This document shows positions 54,195 through 63,026 of a stretch of DNA of 64,000 nucleotides, in pieces. The DNA comes from an uncultured Eggerthellaceae bacterium (GTDB lineage: Bacteria; Actinomycetota; Coriobacteriia; Coriobacteriales; Eggerthellaceae). The stretch lies in contig CAKUOV010000001.1 of assembly GCA_934670115.1 (NCBI GenBank), positions 90,279 through 154,278 of the forward strand, given 5' to 3'. The position numbers were made by a program, and so were the translations under genes. How positions within the stretch are numbered: position 1 is the first letter of the stretch; every line of letters begins with the position of its first letter. The notes below the pieces were generated by a model, which had not been told where the DNA came from, made no database searches, and saw only the letters and a program-made list of their open reading frames with translations.

Positions 54195-55856
54195 ATGGCA
54201 AACTTAATCACCGCTGCAGAGCGCGAGCTAGGTGTTGCAACGCTCAATGTCATCATGGACAAACTCGAGGGGTACGAAGTGCTTTCCGCTCCCTCGAACA
54301 TGAACCATCGCATTGCATGGTGCGCTGTACTGGGTGCCGAAATAGACAATACCGTCGACTCCAACCACTTACTCTTCCTTCTTCGCACCACTATGCTTCA
54401 AAAAAGAAGCCTGATTCCCGAAAAAGCATACGCGCTGCTGGTGCTTCGCCCCGATGAACCTTTCGATACGGCCTACGCGTCTATGAGCAGGGATTTGATT
54501 TCGCGTACGATTGTAGTTCGCGAACCCGAAGACGGGAAACCATTCCTTATCCTGCAAAGCGAGCTGCTTTCGTTCTTTTATCGTATCTTTTGCTGGAAAG
54601 TCCGCTGCGATGAGATTCTGCGCACCAACGGCTCCATGCAAGACCTTATCACAGAAACGGAAAGGTACACTTCCAACTGGATCGATGTCACCGATGGCAC
54701 CTATTCCCTTATGGCCTACACGCAAAAATGCGAACCTCCTGGATCCCTTTCGAAAGACCTGGTGGAGCTAGGATGCCATAGTTTCGCGCATCTCTCTGAT
54801 GCAAAAGGAGCGGGTGCCTTAAGAGAATGGCGCGACCAGACCGACATTCAGGTATTCCCTCCAGCCGACTACGCGCCCTACGATTTCATTACGGCGACCC
54901 TTAAAGTCCGCGGCGATTATTATGGACACGTCGTCATGATTTGCAACAGCGAATCGCTTACCTCGGGGCTGATTGATTTCTTCGCGCTTATTGCAAGCTA
55001 TTGCCAGGACATTATTGAACGCGAAGCTCACAAGGGTCTGTCATCGCAAACGACGTACCACAACTTCCTAGAAAGCCTCCTTGAAGGAAAGGCCCTTAGC
55101 CAAGATTACATTGATACCCAATGCTCGCTTCTAGGCATTGAAAAATGTACATTCTTCAAACTGGTCACAGTAGATTTTCACGAAAGCGAATACAGTTATC
55201 AGCCCTTGTACCTAAGCAATTCCTTCACCTCGGCGTTTCCCAACGCGCTGACGTTGCTCTATCAAGGCGACCTGCTTTTGCTCTTCTGCGAAGAAGATTA
55301 CGACCCTGGCTACGACCAGAAGCGCCAGCAAATGCTGCGCGCTTTCTGCGAGTCCCATGGCTGCATTTGTTTCTCATCAGGATATTCGCACAGCATCAAG
55401 GATATTTCCCTGCTCCACGCGCAAGCCCGTATTGCAGCACAATACAAATCCTGTGTCGACAGCGAAAAAGCGCCCCTCCTCGAACGCATACCTGTTATTA
55501 GCTATGCGTTCGAGGAGGCATTCAACTATTACTGTTGCGACTTTGGGCGCAAAGACGACATGCTACTGGCATTTTGCTTAAACAACACTCTGCTTGACCT
55601 CATGATTGAACGCGAAACCGATCACGATGTTTCCGATGTCAAGCTGCTCTATTGCTACCTGTGCAACGAGCGCAAAGCAACACCGACCGCAGAGCTTCTG
55701 CATATGCATCGCAACAACATCTTGTATCGCATAGGCAACATTGAAAAGCGATATCAGCTTGACCTTGGCAAATACGGTCTACGTCAGTATTTGCTGAATT
55801 GCTACCGTATTAAAATCCAATCATCTGCTAATTTCCGAAAAATGCTCCAAAGTTAG
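54195..55856 (+). CDS. PucR/CdaR-type transcriptional regulator
   Basis: A 553-residue regulator with a C-terminal PucR-type helix-turn-helix (ELLHMHRNNILYRIGNIEKR, residues about 510-535) and long N-terminal sensory regions, with the middle domain (about 290-480) resembling a GGDEF-derived CdaR fold. GAGGGAGGG precedes the ATG. It faces away from the transport genes and is convergent with the locus 2 genes, which are its likely targets. Such proteins commonly respond to aromatic, purine or sugar-acid substrates. Confidence 0.85.
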   Translation: MANLITAAERELGVATLNVIMDKLEGYEVLSAPSNMNHRIAWCAVLGAEIDNTVDSNHLLFLLRTTMLQKRSLIPEKAYALLVLRPDEPFDTAYASMSRDLISRTIVVREPEDGKPFLILQSELLSFFYRIFCWKVRCDEILRTNGSMQDLITETERYTSNWIDVTDGTYSLMAYTQKCEPPGSLSKDLVELGCHSFAHLSDAKGAGALREWRDQTDIQVFPPADYAPYDFITATLKVRGDYYGHVVMICNSESLTSGLIDFFALIASYCQDIIEREAHKGLSSQTTYHNFLESLLEGKALSQDYIDTQCSLLGIEKCTFFKLVTVDFHESEYSYQPLYLSNSFTSAFPNALTLLYQGDLLLLFCEEDYDPGYDQKRQQMLRAFCESHGCICFSSGYSHSIKDISLLHAQARIAAQYKSCVDSEKAPLLERIPVISYAFEEAFNYYCCDFGRKDDMLLAFCLNNTLLDLMIERETDHDVSDVKLLYCYLCNERKATPTAELLHMHRNNILYRIGNIEKRYQLDLGKYGLRQYLLNCYRIKIQSSANFRKMLQS

Positions 55857-55860
55857 AAAT

Positions 55861-55880
55861 GCGCGCCTCTCAGGGCGCGC
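55861..55880. terminator. Hairpin between convergent PucR and U32-like genes
   Basis: GCGCGCC and GGCGCGC form a perfect 7-bp stem with a TCTCAG loop between the two convergent stop codons. T-runs are weak. Confidence 0.55.
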
Positions 55881-55891
55881 GGCGCTTCTGT

Positions 55892-56776
55892 CTATTTCAA
55901 ATAGCCATGATTAATGGCGAAATCACGAATATCGTACCAACAATCAGGCTGGATCAGATAATACACAAGCGCATCAAATAGGTCGTATTTTGCCAAGCCG
56001 CGCCCAACAATCTTGAAATGTTCGATTCCAAACTGGCGACTGATGACTTGGATATCCTTGTTGTGCAGAAAAACAGTCCCATCAGCCAGCCCCTGCATAA
56101 ATCCGTAAGCCTGGGGCGAAGGATCATGCTTGCATGTGAAATCACAGGGTACCCCTTCTCGTTGAGCTTTGCTCACTGCGGCGTAATGAGCCTTACGATA
56201 AGGGCAGTTCAAAGTGCAGTATTCGTTGACCATGACCTCGATTTGGGCCGGTCGCGTGATTTGCGCCAGCGCAACATCATCATGAGTCAAGTTGTAGTTC
56301 AGGACCGATCGATTGTAAAGACCCAAGTCGGCCTCATGCTCTTCAATAGTTTCATGTTCCTTGGTAGTAGACGCAATCAAGGTCAATGACGGATACTTCT
56401 GACGAATAGCCGCTGCTAAACTATCAGAATAGACAATCGCGCCATTACCAGAACTAGACGAAAGAGCCTTAAGAATTGCCTGATCATAGCAGCTTTCTTC
56501 CAAATCATCCGCTGATGCAAATTGATTGGAATACGTAACGTTGCAAGCAACGCCTTCGCCGTTGTAGCGCTGAACAATAGATTGAATTCGAGATAATTCC
56601 ATACGAGGACCAATATTATTGCGACCGCCGCACAGAGTACTTCCCGAAAAACCACCGTACACTGACTCAATCCCAACATCGTCGAAAAACAGATATGGCG
56701 CCTTTTTCTTCAACGAGGCAAACAACAAAACCAAATCGGGGAATTCAGTCATGCCAGGAAGGGTCATCTTAATCAT
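55892..56776 (-). CDS. U32-like TIM-barrel protein with paired CX3C motifs
   Basis: A 294-residue protein of uncertain family. The fold pattern (GPRMELSRIQSIVQRY, ACNVTYSNQF, YSDSLAAAIRQKYPSLTLIA) resembles the TIM barrel of peptidase U32 / UbiU-UbiV proteins. Cys pairs at C187-x3-C191 (EYCTLNCPYRKAHY) and C211-x3-C215 (CDFTCKH) could bind a 4Fe-4S cluster, as in UbiV. AAGGAG precedes the ATG, 9 bp after the zinc-ribbon stop, so both are one operon. Function is unknown; a cofactor or oxygen-independent hydroxylation role would be inference. Confidence 0.6.
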   Translation of the reverse strand: MIKMTLPGMTEFPDLVLLFASLKKKAPYLFFDDVGIESVYGGFSGSTLCGGRNNIGPRMELSRIQSIVQRYNGEGVACNVTYSNQFASADDLEESCYDQAILKALSSSSGNGAIVYSDSLAAAIRQKYPSLTLIASTTKEHETIEEHEADLGLYNRSVLNYNLTHDDVALAQITRPAQIEVMVNEYCTLNCPYRKAHYAAVSKAQREGVPCDFTCKHDPSPQAYGFMQGLADGTVFLHNKDIQVISRQFGIEHFKIVGRGLAKYDLFDALVYYLIQPDCWYDIRDFAINHGYLK

Positions 56777-56785
56777 AGCGGCTCC

Positions 56786-57079
56786 TTATTTATTGGACCC
56801 AACGGGGGTGCGGTGAGGGCACTCCACAGGGGCACCTTCATGCTCCTTATCGTACTGCTTGCAAGGAAATGCACACCAACCCCCGCTCACGTTGCAGAAA
56901 ACGGGCTCAATATACACCAAATCAGACACATCCGCACCGCAAATCGGACACACATACGTACCTCGAACAAGCGCATCTTCCCTGCTGAAAAACGCAAGCA
57001 TCTGACACGAAGGACATGTTACCACGCGCTTTTGGGGCGGTTTGCAGCGACCGCACAAGGGATTGCAAGCCCAACACAC
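56786..57079 (-). CDS. Cys-rich zinc-ribbon protein (97 aa)
   Basis: A 97-residue protein proposed to start at GTG 57079, where AAGGA lies 7 bp upstream; this yields MCWACNPLCGRC (C2, C5, C9, C12), then CPSC (22, 25), CPIC (44, 47) and four more Cys near 62-87. The MCxxC...CGxC opening matches the small protein at 2592-2765. A longer GTG start at 57139 lacks a ribosome site. It lies between MFS and U32-like genes, cotranscribed with the latter. Zinc or Fe-S binding is predicted; no function known. Confidence 0.7.
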   Translation of the reverse strand: MCWACNPLCGRCKPPQKRVVTCPSCQMLAFFSREDALVRGTYVCPICGADVSDLVYIEPVFCNVSGGWCAFPCKQYDKEHEGAPVECPHRTPVGSNK

Positions 57080-57188
57080 AGCATTTTCCTTTCCGAAGAA
57101 GCAAAACGACAAAACCCGCAGCGCCTCATGAACCAGCACAAACGGATGCGTTTTTCCTCAAACTCTTCTTCAAAGACGCATTAACGCA

Positions 57189-57229
57189 AAAGACCGGTGC
57201 GTCCGAATGAAGGGGGATGGACGCACCGG
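57189..57229 (-). terminator. Terminator after MFS transporter gene
   Basis: CCGGTGCGTCC and GGACGCACCGG form a perfect 11-bp stem; on the minus strand TCTTTTGCG follows. It separates the MFS/molybdoenzyme unit from the zinc-ribbon/U32-like unit. Confidence 0.88.
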
Positions 57230-57305
57230 CCGCAAAGCGTAACGGCGATGAAAGGTCATAAAGAGGAGGGTCCGTTACGCCTTCGGAGGAGTAAGCAGAG
57301 TGGAG

Positions 57306-58556
57306 TTACTCTTCGGAAGCTTCGACAGGCGCTTCCGTTGCCAACTTCGGCAGGAAGATGGCAGAGACAACCATCAGTGCGGTCAGCGCAATGTAGCAAT
57401 ACTGAACCATGACGGGATCCAGGGTACCATCGGCGCCCGTGATCATAGGGCCAACGATGAACGACGGAATCAGGAAAGCCATTGCGTTCTGAACGGTGGA
57501 GTGCAAACCACCAGCAGCGCCAACATGCTCAACATGAATGTCGGGCATCTGGGCAGGCAGAGCCTTTGCCAAGGGCAGAACGCCACCAACGAAGATGGAT
57601 ACAACGATGATGCCGATTGCAGTGTTCCAGCCATCCAGCGCGAAGTAGTAAATCGCAACGCCGGCCATAACAACAATGCCCAAAGCAACCAGCCACCACT
57701 TCTCGTTGTGAGTCTTTGCAATGATTGCGGGGAACAGCACGCCACCAACAGAGCAGGTAATGTTGCAAGCGGAAGAAACCAGAGCAGCCTGAGTGGCATC
57801 GATGCCCTTACCAATGGACATCCAGGCAACCAAGTTGCCGTTGTTCACAGCACCAGCAGCCATGATGAAGCCAATAACCAGGCAGGCAATCCACAGGTTC
57901 TTGGATTTGCACACAACGCCCAAATGCTTCAAAACGGGCTCGTTGACCAGGCGCTCGTTATCGGGATGTTTCTTGTACAGCAAGCCCCAAGCAAGCAGAT
58001 TCACTGCGGCCAAAACGGCGACGCCAATGAAAACGGGGGTCGCATTGGTAAACATAGAGGCGGCAGGAACGGCAATAGCGCAGCCAACGGTAGCACCGCA
58101 GATATAGATGCCCATAGCCAAACCAACCATATTGCCCGGGAACCACAGGCGAAGCATCTTCGCCGAGTTCGCGTTCAGGGCGGCCAGACCGAAGCCGAAA
58201 ATGACAGAGGTCAGGAAGAAGCCCACGAAGCTATCGGTGAAGCAACGCATAATAGCGCCAATCAAGGAGATGGTAAAACCAATAACCATAACCTTCTTGA
58301 TGCCCGAACGGTCAGCCCATGTACCTGTGACCAGGCAAAATAGGAAGCCCGTCAGATAAGAGCAGCTGTTCAGAATAGTGAATTCCTGGGGAGTCAAACC
58401 ATAGCCACCCGCATCGGCAGGAGTCAGCAAGGGCAAAGCCAAGCCCGCAAAAACCAACGTGGAGCCATTAACAACGATAACAGCCAGCACGCACAGGGCC
58501 ATGATGACCCAGCGATAAGAATAAATCTTTTCGCCATTGACAATTTTGTACTTCAT
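57306..58556 (-). CDS. MFS transporter (OFA-like)
   Basis: A 416-residue major facilitator with twelve hydrophobic helices. The loop 2-3 motif is GTWADRSGIKKVM, and FGFGLAALNANSAK is the equivalent of the oxalate/formate-type transporter signature. AGGAGGGG precedes the ATG at 58556; an earlier ATG lacks one. It follows the locus 2 molybdoenzyme and ferredoxin genes on the same strand, so it is likely the importer or exporter for that enzyme's substrate or product, in the place filled by DASS transporters in locus 1. Confidence 0.88.
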   Translation of the reverse strand: MKYKIVNGEKIYSYRWVIMALCVLAVIVVNGSTLVFAGLALPLLTPADAGGYGLTPQEFTILNSCSYLTGFLFCLVTGTWADRSGIKKVMVIGFTISLIGAIMRCFTDSFVGFFLTSVIFGFGLAALNANSAKMLRLWFPGNMVGLAMGIYICGATVGCAIAVPAASMFTNATPVFIGVAVLAAVNLLAWGLLYKKHPDNERLVNEPVLKHLGVVCKSKNLWIACLVIGFIMAAGAVNNGNLVAWMSIGKGIDATQAALVSSACNITCSVGGVLFPAIIAKTHNEKWWLVALGIVVMAGVAIYYFALDGWNTAIGIIVVSIFVGGVLPLAKALPAQMPDIHVEHVGAAGGLHSTVQNAMAFLIPSFIVGPMITGADGTLDPVMVQYCYIALTALMVVSAIFLPKLATEAPVEASEE

Positions 58557-58633
58557 TTCCCCTCCTAATGGGAATCGGCAATATATTTCCACCAGCCCGA
58601 GATTCCCCTATGCACCTCAGGCTGGCTAGAAAC

Positions 58634-58966
58634 CTAAAGAGAGAACAACGTGGAACGCGGATGATCAACCAGGAGCTTTGCAAGCTCATCAATCGGGCCG
58701 TATTCCATAGCGGCTGCCTGGCAATGATGCACACAAGCAGGCTTCTTGCCAGTTGCAACGCGCTCTTCGCACAGATCGCACAGCAACGTGGGAACAGGCA
58801 CAAACGTGTACTCCCACTGGCCGTTAACGTTCCTGTGAGGACCGTATTCGTACAACTCAATGCCGCGCTCATCAGCCGCAAGCTTCTTGTCCTGGGAACA
58901 AGCCATCACGCAGGAGCGGCAGCCGAAGCAAACGTCGTAGTTGATGAAAAGACCATTTTTACTCAT
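58634..58966 (-). CDS. 4Fe-4S ferredoxin-type subunit of molybdoenzyme 2
   Basis: A 110-residue paralogue of the subunit at 2876-3223, with two clusters: CFGCRSCVMAC (C13, C16, C19, C23) and C63, C66, C78, C82 (CDLC, CVHHC). GAGGGAC precedes the ATG, 18 bp after the molybdoenzyme stop. No membrane anchor is encoded nearby, so electrons probably come from a soluble donor. Confidence 0.9.
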   Translation of the reverse strand: MSKNGLFINYDVCFGCRSCVMACSQDKKLAADERGIELYEYGPHRNVNGQWEYTFVPVPTLLCDLCEERVATGKKPACVHHCQAAAMEYGPIDELAKLLVDHPRSTLFSL

Positions 58967-58984
58967 TTTCTGTCCCTCCTTCTC

Positions 58985-61396
58985 TTACTGTTCGGGGTTG
59001 GCCCATGTATGGCCGTCGTAATTTGCAATAATGGGGTTGGTGTATTCGGGTTCTTTGAAACCACCCAGCTGCGTAACCTGCTTGCCAGGCATGATTTCGC
59101 TGTTCTCCGCAGTGCAGGGGTAAACTTTCGCAAGCGTGGAGCGGAAGTCAGCGCCGAAAGAATATACACCGGGATTGCCGTTTTCAGTCAGGTTGTTGAT
59201 GTTGGAATCAAACGCACCAAACAGAGAAGGAGCATCGGCTTCTTGCTCGGGGAACCACCAACCGTGATCTCCCTCGATAACACCTTCCATCATGCCTTCC
59301 ATGACCAAAGCCTGCATGCGACAACGCCCACGATCGTTTTCGATCCAAATCCACTGACCATCCTGAATGCCGTACTTCTCGGCATCCTTGGGGTTAATGC
59401 GCAGACGGGGGTTGGGATAGAAGGAGCGCATATGAGCCTGTTCGCGCTGTTCGGAGTGGAAGAACTCGAAATTACGTGCACCCGTGGTCAAAACCAGCGG
59501 ATACTTTTCGAACAAGTCGGGACGGCTCACCGGAGACTCAAAGGGCTCTTCGTAAAAGGGCATCGGGGGCAGACCCAAACCGGCAAACATGGTGGTGTAC
59601 AGCTCGATACGACCAGTTTGGGTCATGAAGCCAGGCTGACCATCGGGGCGCAGACCGCCCGTCTTGTACTGGTAGTACGGACGATCGGGCCATTCGTAGT
59701 TCTTTCCATCGGCCTGACCATTCAGCAGCGTCTTGTAGTCATAGGTCTTATTGGGGGCACTGTTAATGATGTACTCCATCATGGAAATATCGTCGACAAT
59801 ACCCTTGCTATCAGCGAATTCCTTGTTGAAACGCTGCAGGAACAAGGCAACGATCTGCTCGTCGGACTTGCACTCGTAGTACTGGGCAATCTGACGACTA
59901 GCACGCATGGGGGTAAACCAGCAGCGGATGGTGTTGCGTTCCCAGCTCATGCCGATAGGCAGAATCATGTCGCACAGACCGTTTGCATAGGGAGTCATGC
60001 GGTAATCGCACACAATAGCGAAAGGCACCTTCATCAGGGCATGGTACACGCGGCCTGCATCGGGAGCCATGTTGACAATGGGGTTGGTCCCCATGGCAAA
60101 GCTCATGCGCATTTCGGGCTTGCCCGTTTCCAAGGCCTTCAGCAAAACATCGCCTTGGCCCAACGCAGAGAAGCCCACGGAATGCAGGGGGAACTCGGAG
60201 TCGCCCAAGCGCAGCTTCTTCATTTCGGGTGTCAACACGCCTTCATCCCAACCGGCCACATAGGACATAACGGTGCCCCAAGGATCGTAAGCCAAGATGT
60301 TGCCACCGGGGTTTTCGTAGTTGCCAGTTAGAGCCAGCATGTTGAAGATAGCCTGATATGCGGAAACGCCGTTGCGCTTCTGGTCATTGGAAACGCCGAA
60401 GGGGGCAGCACAGGCGCCATTCGTAGCAATCACGCGTGCGGCCTTGCGGATATCTTCGGCATCGCACCAGGCAATTTCAGCAGCCCACTCGGGGGTGCAA
60501 TCCTTAACGCAATCCTTCCAGGAATCAAAACCATAGGTCCAGCACTCAACGAATTCGTGGTCGTAAAGATCTTCTTCAATAATGACATGGTTCATGGCCA
60601 TGGCCACGGCGGCATCGGTGCCAGGGCGAATCTGAATCTGGACCTCCGCCTTAGCGGACATCCAGTTAATCATGGGGTCAACAACCACAAACTTGGAACC
60701 AAGCTTGTAGCAGTCAATCATCCAGAAACCCTGGAAGCAGTCGGCGTTGGACTTCAAGGGGTTAGAGCCCCAAACCAAAATAGTGCCCGGGCGATTGAAA
60801 CGAGGATCTTCGGTCATGCCCTCATTGAATTGGCCCATATCGGATACGGGATACGCGCCCATAATTGCAACCGTTGCAGCAGTGCGGGGTACAGCGCACG
60901 AGTCGCCAGAGAACAGGGCGCAGAACGTGTTCGGAGAACCAAATGCGTTGTTGATAATCCAAGGCACCTGCCAGCAGATGTTACGACCCGTACCGACCAT
61001 GCCAAAGATGGTCTGGCGGCCGTAGCCCTTGCCATCAATTTCGTTTTTGATGTAGTCGTCGATGATATCCAAGGCCTCGTCCCAAGAAACGCGCTTCCAC
61101 GCGTCCTTTTTGCCGCGATCCTTGGGGTCGCGATACATAGGATACTTGATGCGCTCTTCCTGATACGCTGCCTCAACCAAGTTCAGACAACGAGAGCACA
61201 GACGACCCTTGTTGTAAGAAAACAGGGGATCGCCTTCTGCGTGATCCAGTTTACCGTCCTTCATGTAGTACAGCATACCGCAGCTATTGTGGCATCCCGG
61301 AGGAGTCCACTGGAAGCCACGCTCGACCGTGAACTCGCCATCTTGCCAGGTAAGTTCGCCCTTGTGGTATAACTCTTCAAGATTCTGGTCAGCCAT
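58985..61396 (-). CDS. Molybdopterin oxidoreductase catalytic subunit 2
   Basis: An 803-residue MopB-family bis-MGD enzyme, paralogous to 3226-5580. The N-terminal Fe-S module again has C35-x3-C39 (PPGCHNSCG) and C67-x2-C70 (RLCSRC). A Cys followed by AVPR lies at the expected Mo ligand position. Cofactor segments VLTTGARNFEFFHSEQREQ and WNPL-like loops are conserved. No Tat signal. The start at 61396 follows AAGGAGG; upstream reading adds 35 residues with no ribosome site. Substrate unknown; a dehydroxylase-like or other anaerobic reductase role is inferred from the locus type. Confidence 0.91.
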   Translation of the reverse strand: MADQNLEELYHKGELTWQDGEFTVERGFQWTPPGCHNSCGMLYYMKDGKLDHAEGDPLFSYNKGRLCSRCLNLVEAAYQEERIKYPMYRDPKDRGKKDAWKRVSWDEALDIIDDYIKNEIDGKGYGRQTIFGMVGTGRNICWQVPWIINNAFGSPNTFCALFSGDSCAVPRTAATVAIMGAYPVSDMGQFNEGMTEDPRFNRPGTILVWGSNPLKSNADCFQGFWMIDCYKLGSKFVVVDPMINWMSAKAEVQIQIRPGTDAAVAMAMNHVIIEEDLYDHEFVECWTYGFDSWKDCVKDCTPEWAAEIAWCDAEDIRKAARVIATNGACAAPFGVSNDQKRNGVSAYQAIFNMLALTGNYENPGGNILAYDPWGTVMSYVAGWDEGVLTPEMKKLRLGDSEFPLHSVGFSALGQGDVLLKALETGKPEMRMSFAMGTNPIVNMAPDAGRVYHALMKVPFAIVCDYRMTPYANGLCDMILPIGMSWERNTIRCWFTPMRASRQIAQYYECKSDEQIVALFLQRFNKEFADSKGIVDDISMMEYIINSAPNKTYDYKTLLNGQADGKNYEWPDRPYYQYKTGGLRPDGQPGFMTQTGRIELYTTMFAGLGLPPMPFYEEPFESPVSRPDLFEKYPLVLTTGARNFEFFHSEQREQAHMRSFYPNPRLRINPKDAEKYGIQDGQWIWIENDRGRCRMQALVMEGMMEGVIEGDHGWWFPEQEADAPSLFGAFDSNINNLTENGNPGVYSFGADFRSTLAKVYPCTAENSEIMPGKQVTQLGGFKEPEYTNPIIANYDGHTWANPEQ

Positions 61397-62186
61397 TGTT
61401 CCTCCTTCTCTCTTTCTTCTCTTTTTTGTCTCGTCTTTACTTGCGTGTTCCTCTGCTCGAACAAGGAAACAACAAACCTTAATCAAACGAGGAAGCAACA
61501 CGTTCTGCTGCGATTATGCGAAGAAGCGTCGTACTTGGTAGCTGTGAGAGTTCAACAGAAGAAGGAAAGATATTTTGTAGTTTTTTACAAACATCAAAAT
61601 ACCTGATGAACGCTTTTTTATTGTTGATTTGATGGCTTTGGTTAAAAATATCTAGTGCGTTTATAAAAAGCAATTCGCCGATTCAATAAGCAAAATGACA
61701 CATTTTTACACTACTTGTCTGATTTTTACTGAGTCTTTTGTTTGTTTCGACAATAAATGAATGCATGCCATTGGGCGCTTTGTACGTACGCGGCGTGGGC
61801 AATCAAAAACCTGCGCGTCAAGCCCAAGCCGGCAGGCAGCAAAACGTGCTTAAAGCGAACCTGAAAAATGCTGCGCGTACCAACTTGTCGGAAAAACGCG
61901 GTGAAAACGCAAAATATTCCCGTTCGGGGCAGGTGAAAGTGCGGATTCAGTACAATCCGCGCATCGTCGCACGCGCTCAATAATGGGAAATTCGCATAAC
62001 CCCAGGTCACTGATTAGGCTGCATACGGGCTTTCCCAAAGTAGCCCCGCCAGCAACCCACCAACCTGCCCCGAACGGGAATATTTTGCGCATCGAGACTG
62101 AAAAATCGACAAGATGGCCTTGCGCAAAGCCTGGCAGGCCGGCGGACGAATGACCCTTACTGCGCCGACCGGCGGTCAAACGCGCG
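61397..62186. other. Intergenic region with molybdoenzyme 2 promoter and element D
   Basis: About 790 bp between the SpoU gene and molybdoenzyme 2. The first 350 bp are AT-rich (promoter region, with several A/T runs around 61560-61700); the rest contains palindromic element D. No gene was found. Confidence 0.5.
61878..62119. repeat. Palindromic repeat element D (family 1)
   Basis: Left arm CTTGTCGGAAAAACGC, GCAAAATATTCCCGTTCGGG, GCAGGT; right arm inverse ending CGACAAGATGGCC. The centre has AACCCCAGGTCAC at 61998-62010. It starts 68 bp after the SpoU gene stop. Confidence 0.85.
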
Positions 62187-63014
62187 CTACTGCGTAGAAG
62201 GGCGAGCGAGTTCATAGAACGCAACGGCACTTGCCGCCGCAACATTCAAGGAATCTACCTGGTGATACATGGGAATGCACACCGTGAAATCGCACGCCGC
62301 AATGGTATCGTAGCTCAGGCCGTCGCCTTCGGTCCCCAAGACAACTGCCAGTTTGTCGCACGCCGCCAGCGCGGGGTCACGCGGCGTAATGGAATCCTTG
62401 CGCAGCGCCAAAGCCGCCGTCTTAAATCCCAGCTCATGCAGGCGCGCCATACCGCCTTCGGGCCAATCCTCGATGCGCGTCCACGGAATCTGGAACACCG
62501 TGCCCATGGAGCAACGCACCGCGCGACGATACAGCGGATCGTGACACTCAGGCGTCACCAACACGGCATCCATACCCAGCGCGGCAGCCGAACGCATAAT
62601 GGCCCCGACGTTCGTGTGGTTCGTGATGTTTTCCAGCACCGCCACACGATGCGCTCCTGCAAGCACATCCTCAAGCGATAGCGGCGCCGGCCGACGAAAC
62701 GCACCCAGTGCACCACGCGTGAGCTCATAGCCAATAAGCTGCTCAATCTCACTGTGCGGAAGAACGAAAATCGGCGTTTCCGCATTTTGCGCATGCACCA
62801 TATCAACAACATGCGCCGCGCTTTCCAGCATCTTCTCTTCCAAAAGAAGTGATTGGCACTCCATACCACCCGCCAGCGCACGCTCAATGACCTTGGGCGC
62901 CTCGGCAATGAATATTCCCTTTTCGGGCTCCAGCTTGTTGCGCAGTTGCGCCTCGGTAAGACGCGCGTAGGCATCAAGCAGCGGGTCGCTTACCGACTCA
63001 AGCCTGACCAGCAT
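62187..63014 (-). CDS. SpoU/TrmH-family RNA 2'-O-methyltransferase
   Basis: A 275-residue SPOUT methyltransferase. The three SPOUT motifs are NHTNVGAIMRSAAALGMDAV, VLGTEGDGLS and IPMYHQVDSLNVAAASAVAF, forming the knotted SAM site. An N-terminal substrate domain (EPEKGIFIAEAPKVIERAL) is of the RlmB/TsnR type. It probably modifies rRNA; the exact target is unclear. It begins 12 bp after the DUF2064 gene, so the two are likely cotranscribed. Confidence 0.9.
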   Translation of the reverse strand: MLVRLESVSDPLLDAYARLTEAQLRNKLEPEKGIFIAEAPKVIERALAGGMECQSLLLEEKMLESAAHVVDMVHAQNAETPIFVLPHSEIEQLIGYELTRGALGAFRRPAPLSLEDVLAGAHRVAVLENITNHTNVGAIMRSAAALGMDAVLVTPECHDPLYRRAVRCSMGTVFQIPWTRIEDWPEGGMARLHELGFKTAALALRKDSITPRDPALAACDKLAVVLGTEGDGLSYDTIAACDFTVCIPMYHQVDSLNVAAASAVAFYELARPSTQ

Positions 63015-63026
63015 ATACTTGCCCCT

